A stretch of 64,000 nucleotides of DNA from Motiliproteus sp. SC1-56 (GCF_017309075.1 NZ_JAEMGS010000011.1:62001-126000), one strand, 5' to 3'; shown: positions 1 through 9,530, counted from the stretch's first letter. Notes: generated from the letters alone by a model not told the origin. Made by a program: numbers and translations.

Positions 1-69
1 CCATTGGTAAGGCTGCAAAGGTAGATGGGGGCAGCGGATCGGTTTTCAAGCCAGCCGTTTCAGCTTAAT

Positions 70-798
70 TCAGTTGACGTCCACGGTCGCGCCGTCGGCG
101 ACACTCTCTTTGAGGGTACGCAGGGTCGATGAGCGAAACTCACGGTGATAGAGCACGTACACCACGCCGGCGCAGAGCAGCATCATCACCCAGGCGTTGA
201 TGAACCAGCCCAGCAGCGCCAGGCTGAAGTAGCAGGCACGGAGTCCGAAATTAAAGTTATTGGCCGCCATGGAGATGATGCGGGCGCTGCGCTCGGTAAA
301 GGCGTGGCGCTCCGACTCGGTGGGGTTTTCCTGGGGTGTGGGGGCACTGCCGATCAGCACCGAACAGAAGCCGTACTGGCGCAGACTCCAGGTGAACTTA
401 AAGAAGGCGTAGACGAACAGCCCGATCAGCACCAACAGTTTCAGCTCCCACTCAAGCTTGGTGGGCGGGGAGACCAGGGGCAGGTCTGACACCACCGCGA
501 TCGCCTCTTCCGAGGCCCCCAGCACCGTCAGCAGCCCGGCCAGCACCAGCATGGTGCTAGAGGCGAAAAAAGCCACCCCACGTTCCAGGTTGGCAATCAC
601 CGAGGTGTCGGCGATACGGGTATCCCGGGACAGCATGCGCCGCATCCAGTCGGTTCGGTAGAGATGCAGCACGCTTGCCAGACAGGGCGTGGTGCGCGCT
701 CGATAGGCCGCAAACCAGGCATAGCCGTTCAGGCACAACAGGAACCAAACCAGGGCCAGCAGGTTCAGCCCATCAAATCCCCCCTCCATCAACTCCAT
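70..798 (-). CDS. DUF599 family membrane protein
   Basis: A 242-aa integral membrane protein of the DUF599 family, whose biochemical role is unknown. Hydrophobic segments lie at about residues 10-30, 75-95, 120-140 and 195-225. Between them are family-like stretches: an ADTSVIANLERG segment after TM1 and RSARIISMAANNFNFG before the last membrane pair. I chose the ATG at 798 over a longer upstream reading because AAGGGA precedes it and the extra 51 residues are basic and unlike the family; a second ATG at 789 is possible. The gene lies divergent from rluE. The family call is from memory of conserved segments and is fairly sure. Confidence 0.85.
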   Translation of the reverse strand: MELMEGGFDGLNLLALVWFLLCLNGYAWFAAYRARTTPCLASVLHLYRTDWMRRMLSRDTRIADTSVIANLERGVAFFASSTMLVLAGLLTVLGASEEAIAVVSDLPLVSPPTKLEWELKLLVLIGLFVYAFFKFTWSLRQYGFCSVLIGSAPTPQENPTESERHAFTERSARIISMAANNFNFGLRACYFSLALLGWFINAWVMMLLCAGVVYVLYHREFRSSTLRTLKESVADGATVDVN

Positions 799-1050
799 GC
801 GTTCTCGTTCCCTTAACTGACAGTTCCGCAACGGACGTTTCCACACCCGGCGCCTCAACAAGCCCCTGGCCCAGACTCCGCCTTGACTCACACAGATCAA
901 GCTTACCCCTCGAGCGCGCCACCCGTACAGCTGCTCGGGTCTGTTGCCCAATCAAGCCGCTTCGCAGCGAAGGAGTCGGGCTATGGTATGCTGTGGGCGC
1001 ACCTAAGCCAGCTTCGCCATGACCCCCGACACGATTTCCGGCCTGATCCA

Positions 1051-1683
1051 ATGCCTCAGCTTTACCTGTTCAATAAACCCTTTCGGGTCCTCACCCAGTT
1101 CACCGACGACCAGGGGCGCGCCACGCTCGCCGATTATATCGACACCCCCGGCATCTATCCTGCCGGGCGGCTTGATTTCGACTCCGAAGGCCTGTTGTTG
1201 CTCACCGACCACGGCGGGCTCCAGCAGCAGATTGCCGATCCGCGCTTCAAACTGGAAAAAACCTACTGGGTCCAGGTTGCCGGCGTGATTGACGACGCTG
1301 CTTTGGCACAGCTGCGCAAGGGCGTCGCGCTCAAGGACGGCCCGACACGGGCGGCCAAGGCGCAACGGATCGACGCCCCCGACCTCTGGCCCCGCCACCC
1401 GCCCATCCGCAAACGCCAAAATGAGCCCACCTCCTGGCTGGAGCTAAAAATCCGCGAAGGGCGTAACCGGCAGGTAAGGCGCATGACCGCGGCGGTAGGA
1501 TTTCCCACCCTGCGCCTGGTGCGCATTGCGATCGGCAACTGGACGGTATTCGGATTGGCTCCGGGCGAAGGGCGCCTGGAATCCGTTCACCTGGCCCAGA
1601 CTCCCAAGACTGGAAGGAACCGACAAGGAACGCCAAGCAACCGACGGCCGCCCCGGCGCGGGAAGGCAAGTCGTCGGGATTAG
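1051..1683 (+). CDS. rluE: 23S rRNA pseudouridine synthase RluE
   Basis: Pseudouridine synthase of the RsuA/RluB/E/F family; E. coli RluE modifies U2457 of 23S rRNA. The 210-aa product starts with the LFNKPF motif. It carries the catalytic-Asp motif GRLDFDSEGLLLLT (Asp about residue 42) and ends the core with EGRNRQVRRMTAAVGFPTLRLVR, split here only by ordinary residues. The PTSWLEL and WPRHPPIR stretches match RluE rather than RsuA. The C-terminal 30 residues are basic and look disordered. I chose ATG 1051 because family members begin right at the LFNKP strand; the reading frame stays open to 883, and ATG 988 with AAGGAG upstream is an alternative. hflD follows 45 bp later. Confidence 0.93.
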   Translation: MPQLYLFNKPFRVLTQFTDDQGRATLADYIDTPGIYPAGRLDFDSEGLLLLTDHGGLQQQIADPRFKLEKTYWVQVAGVIDDAALAQLRKGVALKDGPTRAAKAQRIDAPDLWPRHPPIRKRQNEPTSWLELKIREGRNRQVRRMTAAVGFPTLRLVRIAIGNWTVFGLAPGEGRLESVHLAQTPKTGRNRQGTPSNRRPPRRGKASRRD

Positions 1684-1728
1684 GTTATGATGTGAAGCTC
1701 AATCACCAAGGTTAGAGATTTGTAATTC

Positions 1729-2397
1729 ATGTCACGCACGTTTGACGAGCAGGCGATCGCCCTGGCCGGCGTTTTCCAGGCCGCCTCCCTGGTAGACCAG
1801 GTTGCCCGTCGGGGGCTGATTCCACAGAACAGCTTTGAAGCCTCCATCAACAGCATCTTCGTCACCTCCCCCAAAGCCACGGAAGACGTCTTCGGCGGCC
1901 GCGAGGAACTCCCCTACAACTTGAGCCTGGGGCTCAAAAGCCTGCTGGAACTCGGCGACAAGCGCCAGAGCCAGGGCAAAGAGCTGACCCGCTATGCCCT
2001 GAGCATGCTCCACCTGGAGGCCCGGCTGAACAAAACGCCCCAGATGCTGGATAAGATCGGGCAACGGCTCGACCAGATCCAGCAGCAGTCGCGATTTTTC
2101 GACGACGCCCAGGCGCCCGATGAAGGCCCCGCGCGCTACACCCACCCCAAGGTGATCGCCAATATCGCCGGCCTCTACCAGGAGACCCTGAGCACCTTCA
2201 GCTTTCGAATCCAGGTGACCGGAGAGCCCCGCAACCTGCAGAACAACGACAACGCCGACAAAATCCGGGCCCTGCTGCTGGCCGGCATCCGTGCCGCCAT
2301 TCTCTGGCGCCAGGTGGGCGGGCGCCGCTGGCACCTGCTGTTTTTCCGCAGCCGGGTCGCCAAGGCTGCGCAACGGATTCTCGACTGCCGGCGCTAA
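1729..2397 (+). CDS. hflD: High-frequency lysogenization protein HflD homolog
   Basis: A 222-aa, mostly helical protein of the HflD family. In E. coli HflD is a peripheral membrane protein that binds the lambda CII activator, but its housekeeping role is unsettled. The N-terminal AGVFQAASLVDQVARRG segment, the NSIFVTSP motif at about residues 43-50 and the LGLKSLLEL segment are typical, and length is close to the usual 205-215 aa. In E. coli and Pseudomonas hflD lies between mnmA and purB. purB follows here, but the gene upstream is rluE and mnmA is absent from the window. Confidence 0.95.
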   Translation: MSRTFDEQAIALAGVFQAASLVDQVARRGLIPQNSFEASINSIFVTSPKATEDVFGGREELPYNLSLGLKSLLELGDKRQSQGKELTRYALSMLHLEARLNKTPQMLDKIGQRLDQIQQQSRFFDDAQAPDEGPARYTHPKVIANIAGLYQETLSTFSFRIQVTGEPRNLQNNDNADKIRALLLAGIRAAILWRQVGGRRWHLLFFRSRVAKAAQRILDCRR

Positions 2398-2448
2398 AAC
2401 TTTCCCCCTAAGGGCGCCGCCGGCCTGCTCCCCCGCGGCGCTTTCGTG

Positions 2449-3863
<1,415 letters not shown>

Positions 3864-3871
3864 GCGCATCC

Positions 3872-4738
3872 GTGGCCGCCCTGAAGATTCTGGACACCTC
3901 GGACCAAGCCCGGGTCAGCTACCGGGTCCTGGGCCAGGGGCCCACGCTCCTGTTTCTTCACGGGTGGTCCTCAGGGGCCGCGGAGTGGCTGCCCTATGCA
4001 CAAGCATTGGCGGAACGGTTTCGCGTCATTTGCTGGACCGCCCGGGGCCACGACGCAACCCTCGGTAGCGACAGCGAGCAAATGAGCCTGGACCGCATGG
4101 CCCGGGACCTGCACGAACTGCTGTCCCTTGAAGCGCCGACAGGGGCCTTGGTCGTGGGGCACTCCATGGGAGCGCTCACCGCCTGGGCCTATATAGGCCG
4201 TTACGGCTGCGAGCGCCTCACCGGACTCTGCATTCTCGATCAAAGCCCCCGGCTGCTCACCGGTCCCGACTGGTCGCTGGGGGTTTACGGCGACTTCAGC
4301 CCGGCCCGCAACAAGGCGTTTATCCAGCGGCTGAGAACCCACTTTCCAGAAGCCGTCACCCGACTGATCTGCGCTCGCCTCGACGACCCCGCCCCGTTAC
4401 CCAAAACCCGTTACCTGAAACGGCTGCAGGAGTATCTGGCCGGCCTGCCCAGCGAACTGCTAACCCAGTGTTGGGAGAGCCTGACCCAGGCGGACCTGCG
4501 CCCGATCCTGTCCCGCATCGCGGTGCCGACCCTACTGATCTACGGGGATCGCAGCCAGTTTTACGGACCGGCGGTGGCGCGCTGGGTACAGAGCCAGATT
4601 CCAGGCAGCCGCCTGATACGCTACCCCGAGGCCGACCACTCCCCCCATCTCGGGGCCTGTCGGGATGCCTTTTTGCAGGACCTCGGTGCGTTTTCCCAGC
4701 ACTGCCACTCAAAGAACGACACCCGGGCACAGGGTTAA
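3872..4738 (+). CDS. Alpha/beta hydrolase fold protein
   Basis: A 288-aa soluble alpha/beta hydrolase of unknown substrate. The oxyanion-hole strand FLHGW is at about residue 28. The nucleophile elbow GHSMG puts the Ser at about 98. The acid is probably Asp226 in IYGDRSQFYG, and the base is probably His256 in EADHSPHLG, so the full triad is present. It starts with GTG 8 bp after the purB stop and so probably reads through from purB. There is no signal peptide, so it acts in the cytoplasm. Esterase or thioesterase activity is a reasonable guess, but nothing in the sequence fixes the substrate. Confidence 0.85.
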   Translation: MAALKILDTSDQARVSYRVLGQGPTLLFLHGWSSGAAEWLPYAQALAERFRVICWTARGHDATLGSDSEQMSLDRMARDLHELLSLEAPTGALVVGHSMGALTAWAYIGRYGCERLTGLCILDQSPRLLTGPDWSLGVYGDFSPARNKAFIQRLRTHFPEAVTRLICARLDDPAPLPKTRYLKRLQEYLAGLPSELLTQCWESLTQADLRPILSRIAVPTLLIYGDRSQFYGPAVARWVQSQIPGSRLIRYPEADHSPHLGACRDAFLQDLGAFSQHCHSKNDTRAQG

Positions 4739-4793
4739 ACCTGCCAACCCACCAACTCCAACTTAGCCACTGCTACCAGGACTCGCTTCGGTC

Positions 4794-5510
4794 ATGCTCG
4801 CCAACATCCGCATCGTGCTCACCAACACCTTCCACCCCGGCAATATCGGCGCCGCCGCCCGCGCCCTCAAAACCATGGGGCTGAGCCAGCTTTACCTCGT
4901 CGCCCCCCGCTGCTATCCCGATCCGGAAGCGACCGCACGGGCCGCCGGAGCCACCGACATTCTGGAACAGGCCCGGGTCGTCAACACCCTGGAAGAGGCT
5001 ATCGCCGACTGCCCCCTGGTGATCGGCACCAGCGCCCGCAGCCGCTCGTTGCCCTGGCCCATGCTGGACGCCCGCAGCTGCGGTGAGAAGGTGGTGCGCG
5101 AAGCGGCACAGGGGCCGGTCGCGGTTGTCTTCGGCCGTGAGCGGATGGGGCTGCACAATGATGAGCTGCGCCAGTGCCACTTTCACCTGGCCATCCCCGC
5201 CGATCCAGCCTACCCGGTGCTGAACGTCAGCGCAGCGGTACAGATCGTCTGTTACGAGATCTGGCAGGCCGCTCAGGGCGCGAACGTTCCCACGCCTGAG
5301 AACGAGGGTCCCTTTCCGCCCCAGGCGGAGATGGCCCATTTTTACCAGCACCTGGAACAGACCCTGCGGGAGATCGACTTTCTGGTGCCTCAACACCCGG
5401 GCAACACCCTGACCAAGCTACAGCGCCTGTTCAACCGCGCCCGCCCGGAGGTTAACGAGCTCAAGATGCTGCGCGGTATTCTCAGCGCCGTGCAACGCAG
5501 CCGCCGTTAA
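4794..5510 (+). CDS. trmJ: tRNA (cytidine/uridine-2'-O-)-methyltransferase TrmJ
   Basis: SPOUT-class SAM-dependent methyltransferase that makes 2'-O-methylcytidine or -uridine at tRNA position 32. The 238-aa protein opens with VLTNTFHPGNIGAAARALKTMG, the typical SpoU asparagine/arginine motif. It then shows VFGRERMGLHNDEL (motif 2) and IPADPAYPVLNVSAAVQI (motif 3, which forms the trefoil knot). The C-terminal extension of about 70 residues, with REIDFL and KLQRLFNRARP, is typical of TrmJ. In many relatives trmJ lies next to suhB and the isc genes, so the location here after an esterase gene is unusual. The predicted hairpin after the stop lacks a T-tract. Confidence 0.96.
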   Translation: MLANIRIVLTNTFHPGNIGAAARALKTMGLSQLYLVAPRCYPDPEATARAAGATDILEQARVVNTLEEAIADCPLVIGTSARSRSLPWPMLDARSCGEKVVREAAQGPVAVVFGRERMGLHNDELRQCHFHLAIPADPAYPVLNVSAAVQIVCYEIWQAAQGANVPTPENEGPFPPQAEMAHFYQHLEQTLREIDFLVPQHPGNTLTKLQRLFNRARPEVNELKMLRGILSAVQRSRR

Positions 5511-5873
5511 CGCGCCGCTTGGCCCGCGCGTTGTGCCCCAAGCGACTAACTTGAGCGGCTACCCGTGGTCACGGCGTTTATAAAATTTTGTTATAAAAAG
5601 CCTCGTCCGCGCCCTTTGTAAAAAATGACAAATGTCGCCGCACAAGGGCCGCTTTCCGGACAAGCGTCCGCTAACTCCCACATCCAAGAGCACTTATTGT
5701 GCGGCGCAGTATTCGCCTTCTTGTAGTTTCTTTACAGCCCTCGTGGATTATCCATTCCTGTGGACTCACCTGCCACTTCGCGCCGCAACATTAGCTTTGA
5801 CAGCATACCCTGAGCACCCCATTATTCGACCTGACGGCCCAGGCGCCGGTAAAGCATACGCAAGGGAGGGTCC
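5511..5873. other. 363-bp gene-free region with AT-rich repeats
   Basis: No supportable gene is seen here. A 7-bp inverted repeat, CGCTTGG (5516-5522) with CCAAGCG (5538-5544), follows trmJ without a T-run. An AT-rich patch contains the direct repeat TTATAAAA at 5578-5585 and 5591-5598. It is followed by the inverted repeat TTTGT-N8-ACAAA at 5615-5632, a plausible protein-binding site. The downstream part carries the promoter of the isocitrate-lyase-like gene. An open frame from 5632 to 6162 overlaps that gene in another frame and is not convincing. Confidence 0.6.
5797..5825 (+). promoter_or_regulatory. Sigma70-type promoter for the isocitrate-lyase-like gene
   Basis: A perfect -35 TTGACA (5797-5802) is followed by a 17-bp spacer and the -10 CATTAT (5820-5825, four of six consensus bases). 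Transcription would begin near 5832, giving a leader of about 40 nt that holds the GGGAGGG ribosome site before ATG 5874. Confidence 0.6.
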
Positions 5874-6866
5874 ATGGTTCACGCCCACCTCAATCGCCAC
5901 GATGCGATCTCAAGGATCGAGGCCCGCTGGGCGCAGACGCCCTCCTGGCGCGCGCAACAACGCCCCTACCAGGCCGAAGACGTGGTGCGCCTGGTGCCAC
6001 CTTCCAGGCCGGATCTTGAACGCGCCCGAGCCGGTGCCCGGCGCTTCTGCCAACTCATGGAGACGAGCACACCGTCCACGCCGGTTCCGGTTGCGCTCGT
6101 ACGCAGCGCAGGCCAGGTGCTTTCCTGCCTGCAGGAGAAAAGGGCTACCATCAGCCTGGTAGACGACCACGAAGCGCTGGCCCCGTCCGCGAACGGCGTA
6201 CAGGAAGCGCCCTTGCTTACGCGGATCAAACGAATTTCCGGTGCCCTCCATCGCGCGGCTCACCGCGAAGGCGGCGCGGCAACCATTGCCGAGCAGCCCC
6301 CCCTTGTCGCCGATACCGGGGTGCGGCTTGACTCTTCACTGGACATCTACCAGGCCGTGCTGGAGCTGATTGCCGCCGGCGCAGCGGGGGTGATTCTGGA
6401 CTCCAGCAGCCTGCAGCCTGATGCCTCCCTCAAGCCCCTGAACCCGGAGCTGATGATCAAGCGTCTCATCGCCGCCCACCTGGCCGCGGATGTACTCGAC
6501 GCGGGGACGCTGATCCTGGCCAGAACCGGCAGCCTCGGCCCTGCCCCCAGTGATGACGCCATAGAACAGCGGTTTCGCCCCATTTGCCAGTGGGGAAAAC
6601 AGGCCGATGTGTTGATTCTTGAGCTGGATTGCCATGACCTGGACTGCACCGCCCGCTGGGTAACGGCATTCAAGCGCCAATTCCCCGGCAAGCGTTTTGC
6701 CTACGGTGGCCCGATCCCGCCCATGCCCGCGTTTTGCCGCCAGCTTGAAACGATGGGCTTTGCCCTGCTGATGCCGCCCCATCCGCTCGCCGCTACCTCG
6801 CTCAAGCAAGCCACGGCAGGCCAACCCTCCCGCGCCTCGGGCGACCCAGACCTTCCTGTGCGCTAA
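5874..6866 (+). CDS. Isocitrate-lyase-like protein lacking the catalytic motif
   Basis: A 330-aa protein with scattered but clear resemblance to isocitrate lyase. Residues 17-40 (RWAQTPSW, then RPYQAEDVVRL) match the AceA N terminus. Residues 144-147 (LVAD) match the metal-site strand, 164-173 (LIAAGAAGVI) the next helix and strand, 197-207 (RLIAAHLAADV) and 212-217 (TLILAR) the barrel core. YPGK of AceA appears as FPGK at 270-273. Normal enzymes have about 430-530 residues. The KKCGH loop with the catalytic cysteine is replaced by unrelated residues at about 177-190, the second acidic metal residue after VAD is lost, and the SPSFNW substrate motif and C-terminal third are missing. It is therefore probably a pseudoenzyme or has changed function. 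A good promoter and GGGAGGG ribosome site argue against a decayed gene. Confidence 0.75.
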   Translation: MVHAHLNRHDAISRIEARWAQTPSWRAQQRPYQAEDVVRLVPPSRPDLERARAGARRFCQLMETSTPSTPVPVALVRSAGQVLSCLQEKRATISLVDDHEALAPSANGVQEAPLLTRIKRISGALHRAAHREGGAATIAEQPPLVADTGVRLDSSLDIYQAVLELIAAGAAGVILDSSSLQPDASLKPLNPELMIKRLIAAHLAADVLDAGTLILARTGSLGPAPSDDAIEQRFRPICQWGKQADVLILELDCHDLDCTARWVTAFKRQFPGKRFAYGGPIPPMPAFCRQLETMGFALLMPPHPLAATSLKQATAGQPSRASGDPDLPVR

Positions 6867-6928
6867 GCCACCTGTCCAGCGCAAGGCCGCTGTTGTTAAA
6901 ATGGCGATTTTTACCGGGAGGGGGCTTC

Positions 6929-7396
6929 ATGACCAAAAACATGCTGGCGACTACGGCGCTATTCGTCTGCCTGACAGCAAACACTGCTAACGCACAGGCT
7001 CAGCCAAGCGTACTTGAACAGCTCCGTTTTCTCAGCGTCGAGTACCTGATCTACACCGACCAACTGCAAAAACTCGACGCCACCCCATGCGGGGCTTCAG
7101 CGGCCAGCCCCCACAACCTGGAGGCAGCCCGGCGCTGGCTGCTGGACAGGCTCAGGGAGGAACACCGTGCCGGATTCGAGGCACTGTTCCAATCGCCCCA
7201 GGTACAGCAACTGTTGGAGGAGAACAGCCGCGGTATCGCCAGCCTGCTGGGCGCACCGGGACTGGTCGGTCTCAACCAAAGCCTAAACGAGCGCCAACGC
7301 CAAGCCTGCCAGGAGTTTTCCCTGGTATTTCAGGATAACCTGGCCGCAACCCGGGAGGAGCTCGACACTTTACTGAAAGCTTACGGCGGACTCTGA
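6929..7396 (+). CDS. Small secreted protein of unknown function
   Basis: A 155-aa product not assigned to a family. Residues 1-22 form a clear Sec signal peptide, with the cationic start MTKN, a hydrophobic core and cleavage near ANA-QAQ. The mature part is helical and Leu/Gln/Glu-rich, with two cysteines, one in TPCGAS and one in RQACQEF, that could form a disulfide in the periplasm. ATG 6929 has the ribosome site GGGAGGGGG directly upstream, so I prefer it to the frame start at 6893. It begins 62 bp after the isocitrate-lyase-like gene on the same strand and may share its transcript. Confidence 0.75.
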   Translation: MTKNMLATTALFVCLTANTANAQAQPSVLEQLRFLSVEYLIYTDQLQKLDATPCGASAASPHNLEAARRWLLDRLREEHRAGFEALFQSPQVQQLLEENSRGIASLLGAPGLVGLNQSLNERQRQACQEFSLVFQDNLAATREELDTLLKAYGGL

Positions 7397-7522
7397 ACCC
7401 CTTGCGCAGCACATCAATTCGGGCTACGTCTTGCGCCCGCGCAAAAAACCATACAACTCTCGGGGCAAATGTACGTGCCGGCTGCAATACTGTGTGCAGA
7501 CAAAGCGATACAGGAGGCGTCT

Positions 7523-7720
7523 ATGTTTACCGTAACCAGAGGAACGGAGGTCTTCGTGGTAACCGGCTATTGCGACAGTCAGATGCACCTGCAGGGATTT
7601 CTGGGTGAAGTCGTGGCCGAAACCGGTGGCCGGTTTCTGGTTCGCGACCCGCGGGGCGAGGTAACGAGCTGCACCCGGGATGAACTGCAACCCCCACCCA
7701 CATCGCGCCCCCGCGCATAA
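7523..7720 (+). CDS. Possible small protein, 65 aa
   Basis: A short frame whose main support is a strong AGGAGG ribosome site at 7512-7517, 5 bp before ATG 7523. The product has alternating hydrophobic strands (EVFVVTGYC, LQGFLGEVV, GRFLVRDPRGEV) that suggest a small beta barrel, like SH3-type or Hfq-sized proteins, and a Pro-rich tail. It has no signal peptide or recognised domain. It lies between the secreted-protein gene and batD on the same strand. It may be a real small protein, but it has no family support. Confidence 0.5.
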   Translation: MFTVTRGTEVFVVTGYCDSQMHLQGFLGEVVAETGGRFLVRDPRGEVTSCTRDELQPPPTSRPRA

Positions 7721-7771
7721 GCCGTTTTCGATCAACCACCGCACGACATAAATCAAAGGAGTGGCCGTTCG

Positions 7772-7798
7772 CCCCCGGGGTTTGCTCAACCCCGGGGG
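7772..7798. other. GC-rich perfect hairpin upstream of batD
   Basis: An 11-bp perfect inverted repeat (7772-7782 with 7788-7798) surrounds a 5-nt loop. It lacks a following T-run on either strand, so it is not a normal intrinsic terminator. A weak promoter, TTGCTC (7782-7787), 18-bp spacer and TAAAAT (7806-7811), would place the 3' arm in its spacer, so the hairpin could also be an operator. Confidence 0.5.
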
Positions 7799-7892
7799 GG
7801 CGGGATAAAATCCTCCGCATTTGCCGACCTTAACACCCGCTGTACTTTTCACCGCTCGCGGCTGAGAGTCAGGCGTCGCCCCCAGGACCCGA

Positions 7893-9518
7893 ATGCTGAC
7901 CCGTTGTTTGCCCCTGCTGTTGCTCCCCTCTCTGGCCTTGGCCGAGGTTCAACTCAATGCCGAACGCGATTCGGGGCCGGCCGGCACCGCGTTCGAACTG
8001 GTGATCGAAGCTACCCAGTCCCGCCCGATATCGAGCCTGGATTTAGCCCCGGTAAAGAACCAGTTTGAAATCCTCAGCCAGCGACACAGTTCCCGCTCCA
8101 GCTTTCAAGGCGGTCAAAGCCTCTACACCCACCGTTGGAACTTACAGCTTAAGCCCCGCACTACCGGCACCCTGACCATCCCCCCCCTGGTCGTGGGCTA
8201 TGAGCGCAGCCCGCTGTTTCGATATCAGGCCACGCCTGGCGCCCAGAAACCGGCCCTTTCGACGCCTTCAAAAAACTCCGTGCGCTTAAGCGTCGAGCTG
8301 CTGGAAACGCTGGTGTACAGCCGCACCCCCAACCAGCTTCGAGTCCGGCTCCACTATGCCGTGCCACTCAGCCATGCGGAACTCACCGAACCGAGCGTCG
8401 AGGGGCTGCATATCGAGGCCCTCGGCGAACCTCACCACGGACAGGAGACGGTCGACGGTCAAGCGTACCGCACCATCGAGCAGCACTACCTGCTCCTGGC
8501 CGAGCATGCCGGAACGTTTGAAATTCCCCCCATCGAATTTGAGGGCGTTGCGCCCTCGGGCTCTGCCGAAGGGCTCCGCCTGAAAACCGAACCCCTGAGC
8601 CTTGAGGTGTTACCGCCCCCAGCCGAAAGCGTCGAACCCTGGCTTGCAGCCACCGAACTGCGCCTCAGCCAACAATGGGCCCAACCGCCGCAGAACCTGC
8701 GCGCCGGAGACACCCTCAACCGCACGATCACAATCGAGGCCCACGGCATTCCCGCCAGCTGGCTTCCCGTGCCGTCCCTTGAAGCACCGGAAGGTGTACG
8801 AGTGTTTCCCCAGCCGGTACGCAGGACCCAGGACACCCGCAACGGAACCCTGGTCAGCCGCCTGGAGATGGATATTGGCCTGCTCTTTACCCGCCCCGGC
8901 CCGGTCACCCTCCCCAGCCTGGCGCTGGATTGGTGGGACAGCGTCCGCGAGCGCCCGGAACGCTCAGAACTCGCCGCCACCAACCTGGTGATCGAGGGAT
9001 TTGTTGACACCGAGTCGGAATCGGCCCCCAGCGAGGCACGCCCCGCGGCTCCCTCGGAAGCCGCTGCCGGCAGTTTTGTCGGGGGACAGTGGAGTGCCTG
9101 GCTTTGGGCCCTGATCGGGCTGATCTGCGCAGCAGGCTGGTCCTTGAGTCGAAGCAAGCTCAGACAGACTGAAGCGTTGCTGGCGCAAGCACGTGAGGAG
9201 CTGCAAACGCAACGCCAGGCCAACGCCCAGGCGGACTATCGTGAAGAAGAGGCGCATGCGTTCAACGCCCTCGCCCACGCCTGCCGGCAAAACGACCCGG
9301 AAGGTGCGACACGGGCCCTCATCCAATGGGCAAAGTACAGCTGGCCTGAGCAGGCGATCGGCAGCTTTTCCGACCTGGAGATCAATGCCCAGGACCCCAC
9401 CCTCAGCTACCTTCTGCGCAACCTGGAACACAGTCTCAGCGGAGTCGACGACGACCCCTGGATGGGAGATCTGTTGCTGAGCCAGGTGGACCGCCTGCGC
9501 CGGCGCCGCCGGCGCTAG
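7893..9518 (+). CDS. BatD-like oxygen-tolerance family protein
   Basis: A 541-aa membrane-anchored protein of the BatD family. A signal peptide covers residues 1-17 with cleavage near ALA-EVQ. It is followed by three or four beta-rich immunoglobulin-like segments, with typical LQLKPRTTGTLTIPPL and FTRPGPVTLPSLALDWWD stretches. One membrane helix lies at about 400-420, and a cytoplasmic helical tail follows. BatD proteins normally travel with MoxR ATPase, DUF58 and VWA-domain BatA/BatB genes, whose complex is linked to stress or aerotolerance. None of these is adjacent: the next gene is convergent. The family call rests on architecture and these stretches. Confidence 0.85.
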   Translation: MLTRCLPLLLLPSLALAEVQLNAERDSGPAGTAFELVIEATQSRPISSLDLAPVKNQFEILSQRHSSRSSFQGGQSLYTHRWNLQLKPRTTGTLTIPPLVVGYERSPLFRYQATPGAQKPALSTPSKNSVRLSVELLETLVYSRTPNQLRVRLHYAVPLSHAELTEPSVEGLHIEALGEPHHGQETVDGQAYRTIEQHYLLLAEHAGTFEIPPIEFEGVAPSGSAEGLRLKTEPLSLEVLPPPAESVEPWLAATELRLSQQWAQPPQNLRAGDTLNRTITIEAHGIPASWLPVPSLEAPEGVRVFPQPVRRTQDTRNGTLVSRLEMDIGLLFTRPGPVTLPSLALDWWDSVRERPERSELAATNLVIEGFVDTESESAPSEARPAAPSEAAAGSFVGGQWSAWLWALIGLICAAGWSLSRSKLRQTEALLAQAREELQTQRQANAQADYREEEAHAFNALAHACRQNDPEGATRALIQWAKYSWPEQAIGSFSDLEINAQDPTLSYLLRNLEHSLSGVDDDPWMGDLLLSQVDRLRRRRRR

Positions 9519-9530
9519 CCCGGCAATCTT

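Noticed and set aside
1-69. Possible end of another gene before the DUF599 gene
   Set aside because: Too little sequence remains to support a frame or a family; nothing recognisable is seen.
5516-5544. Terminator after trmJ
   Set aside because: The 7-bp stem has a 15-nt loop and no T-run after it.
5632-6162. A 176-aa plus-strand open frame overlapping the lyase-like gene
   Set aside because: It runs in another frame than the better supported gene, has no ribosome site, and its composition (Pro, Arg, Ser) is that of an out-of-frame reading.
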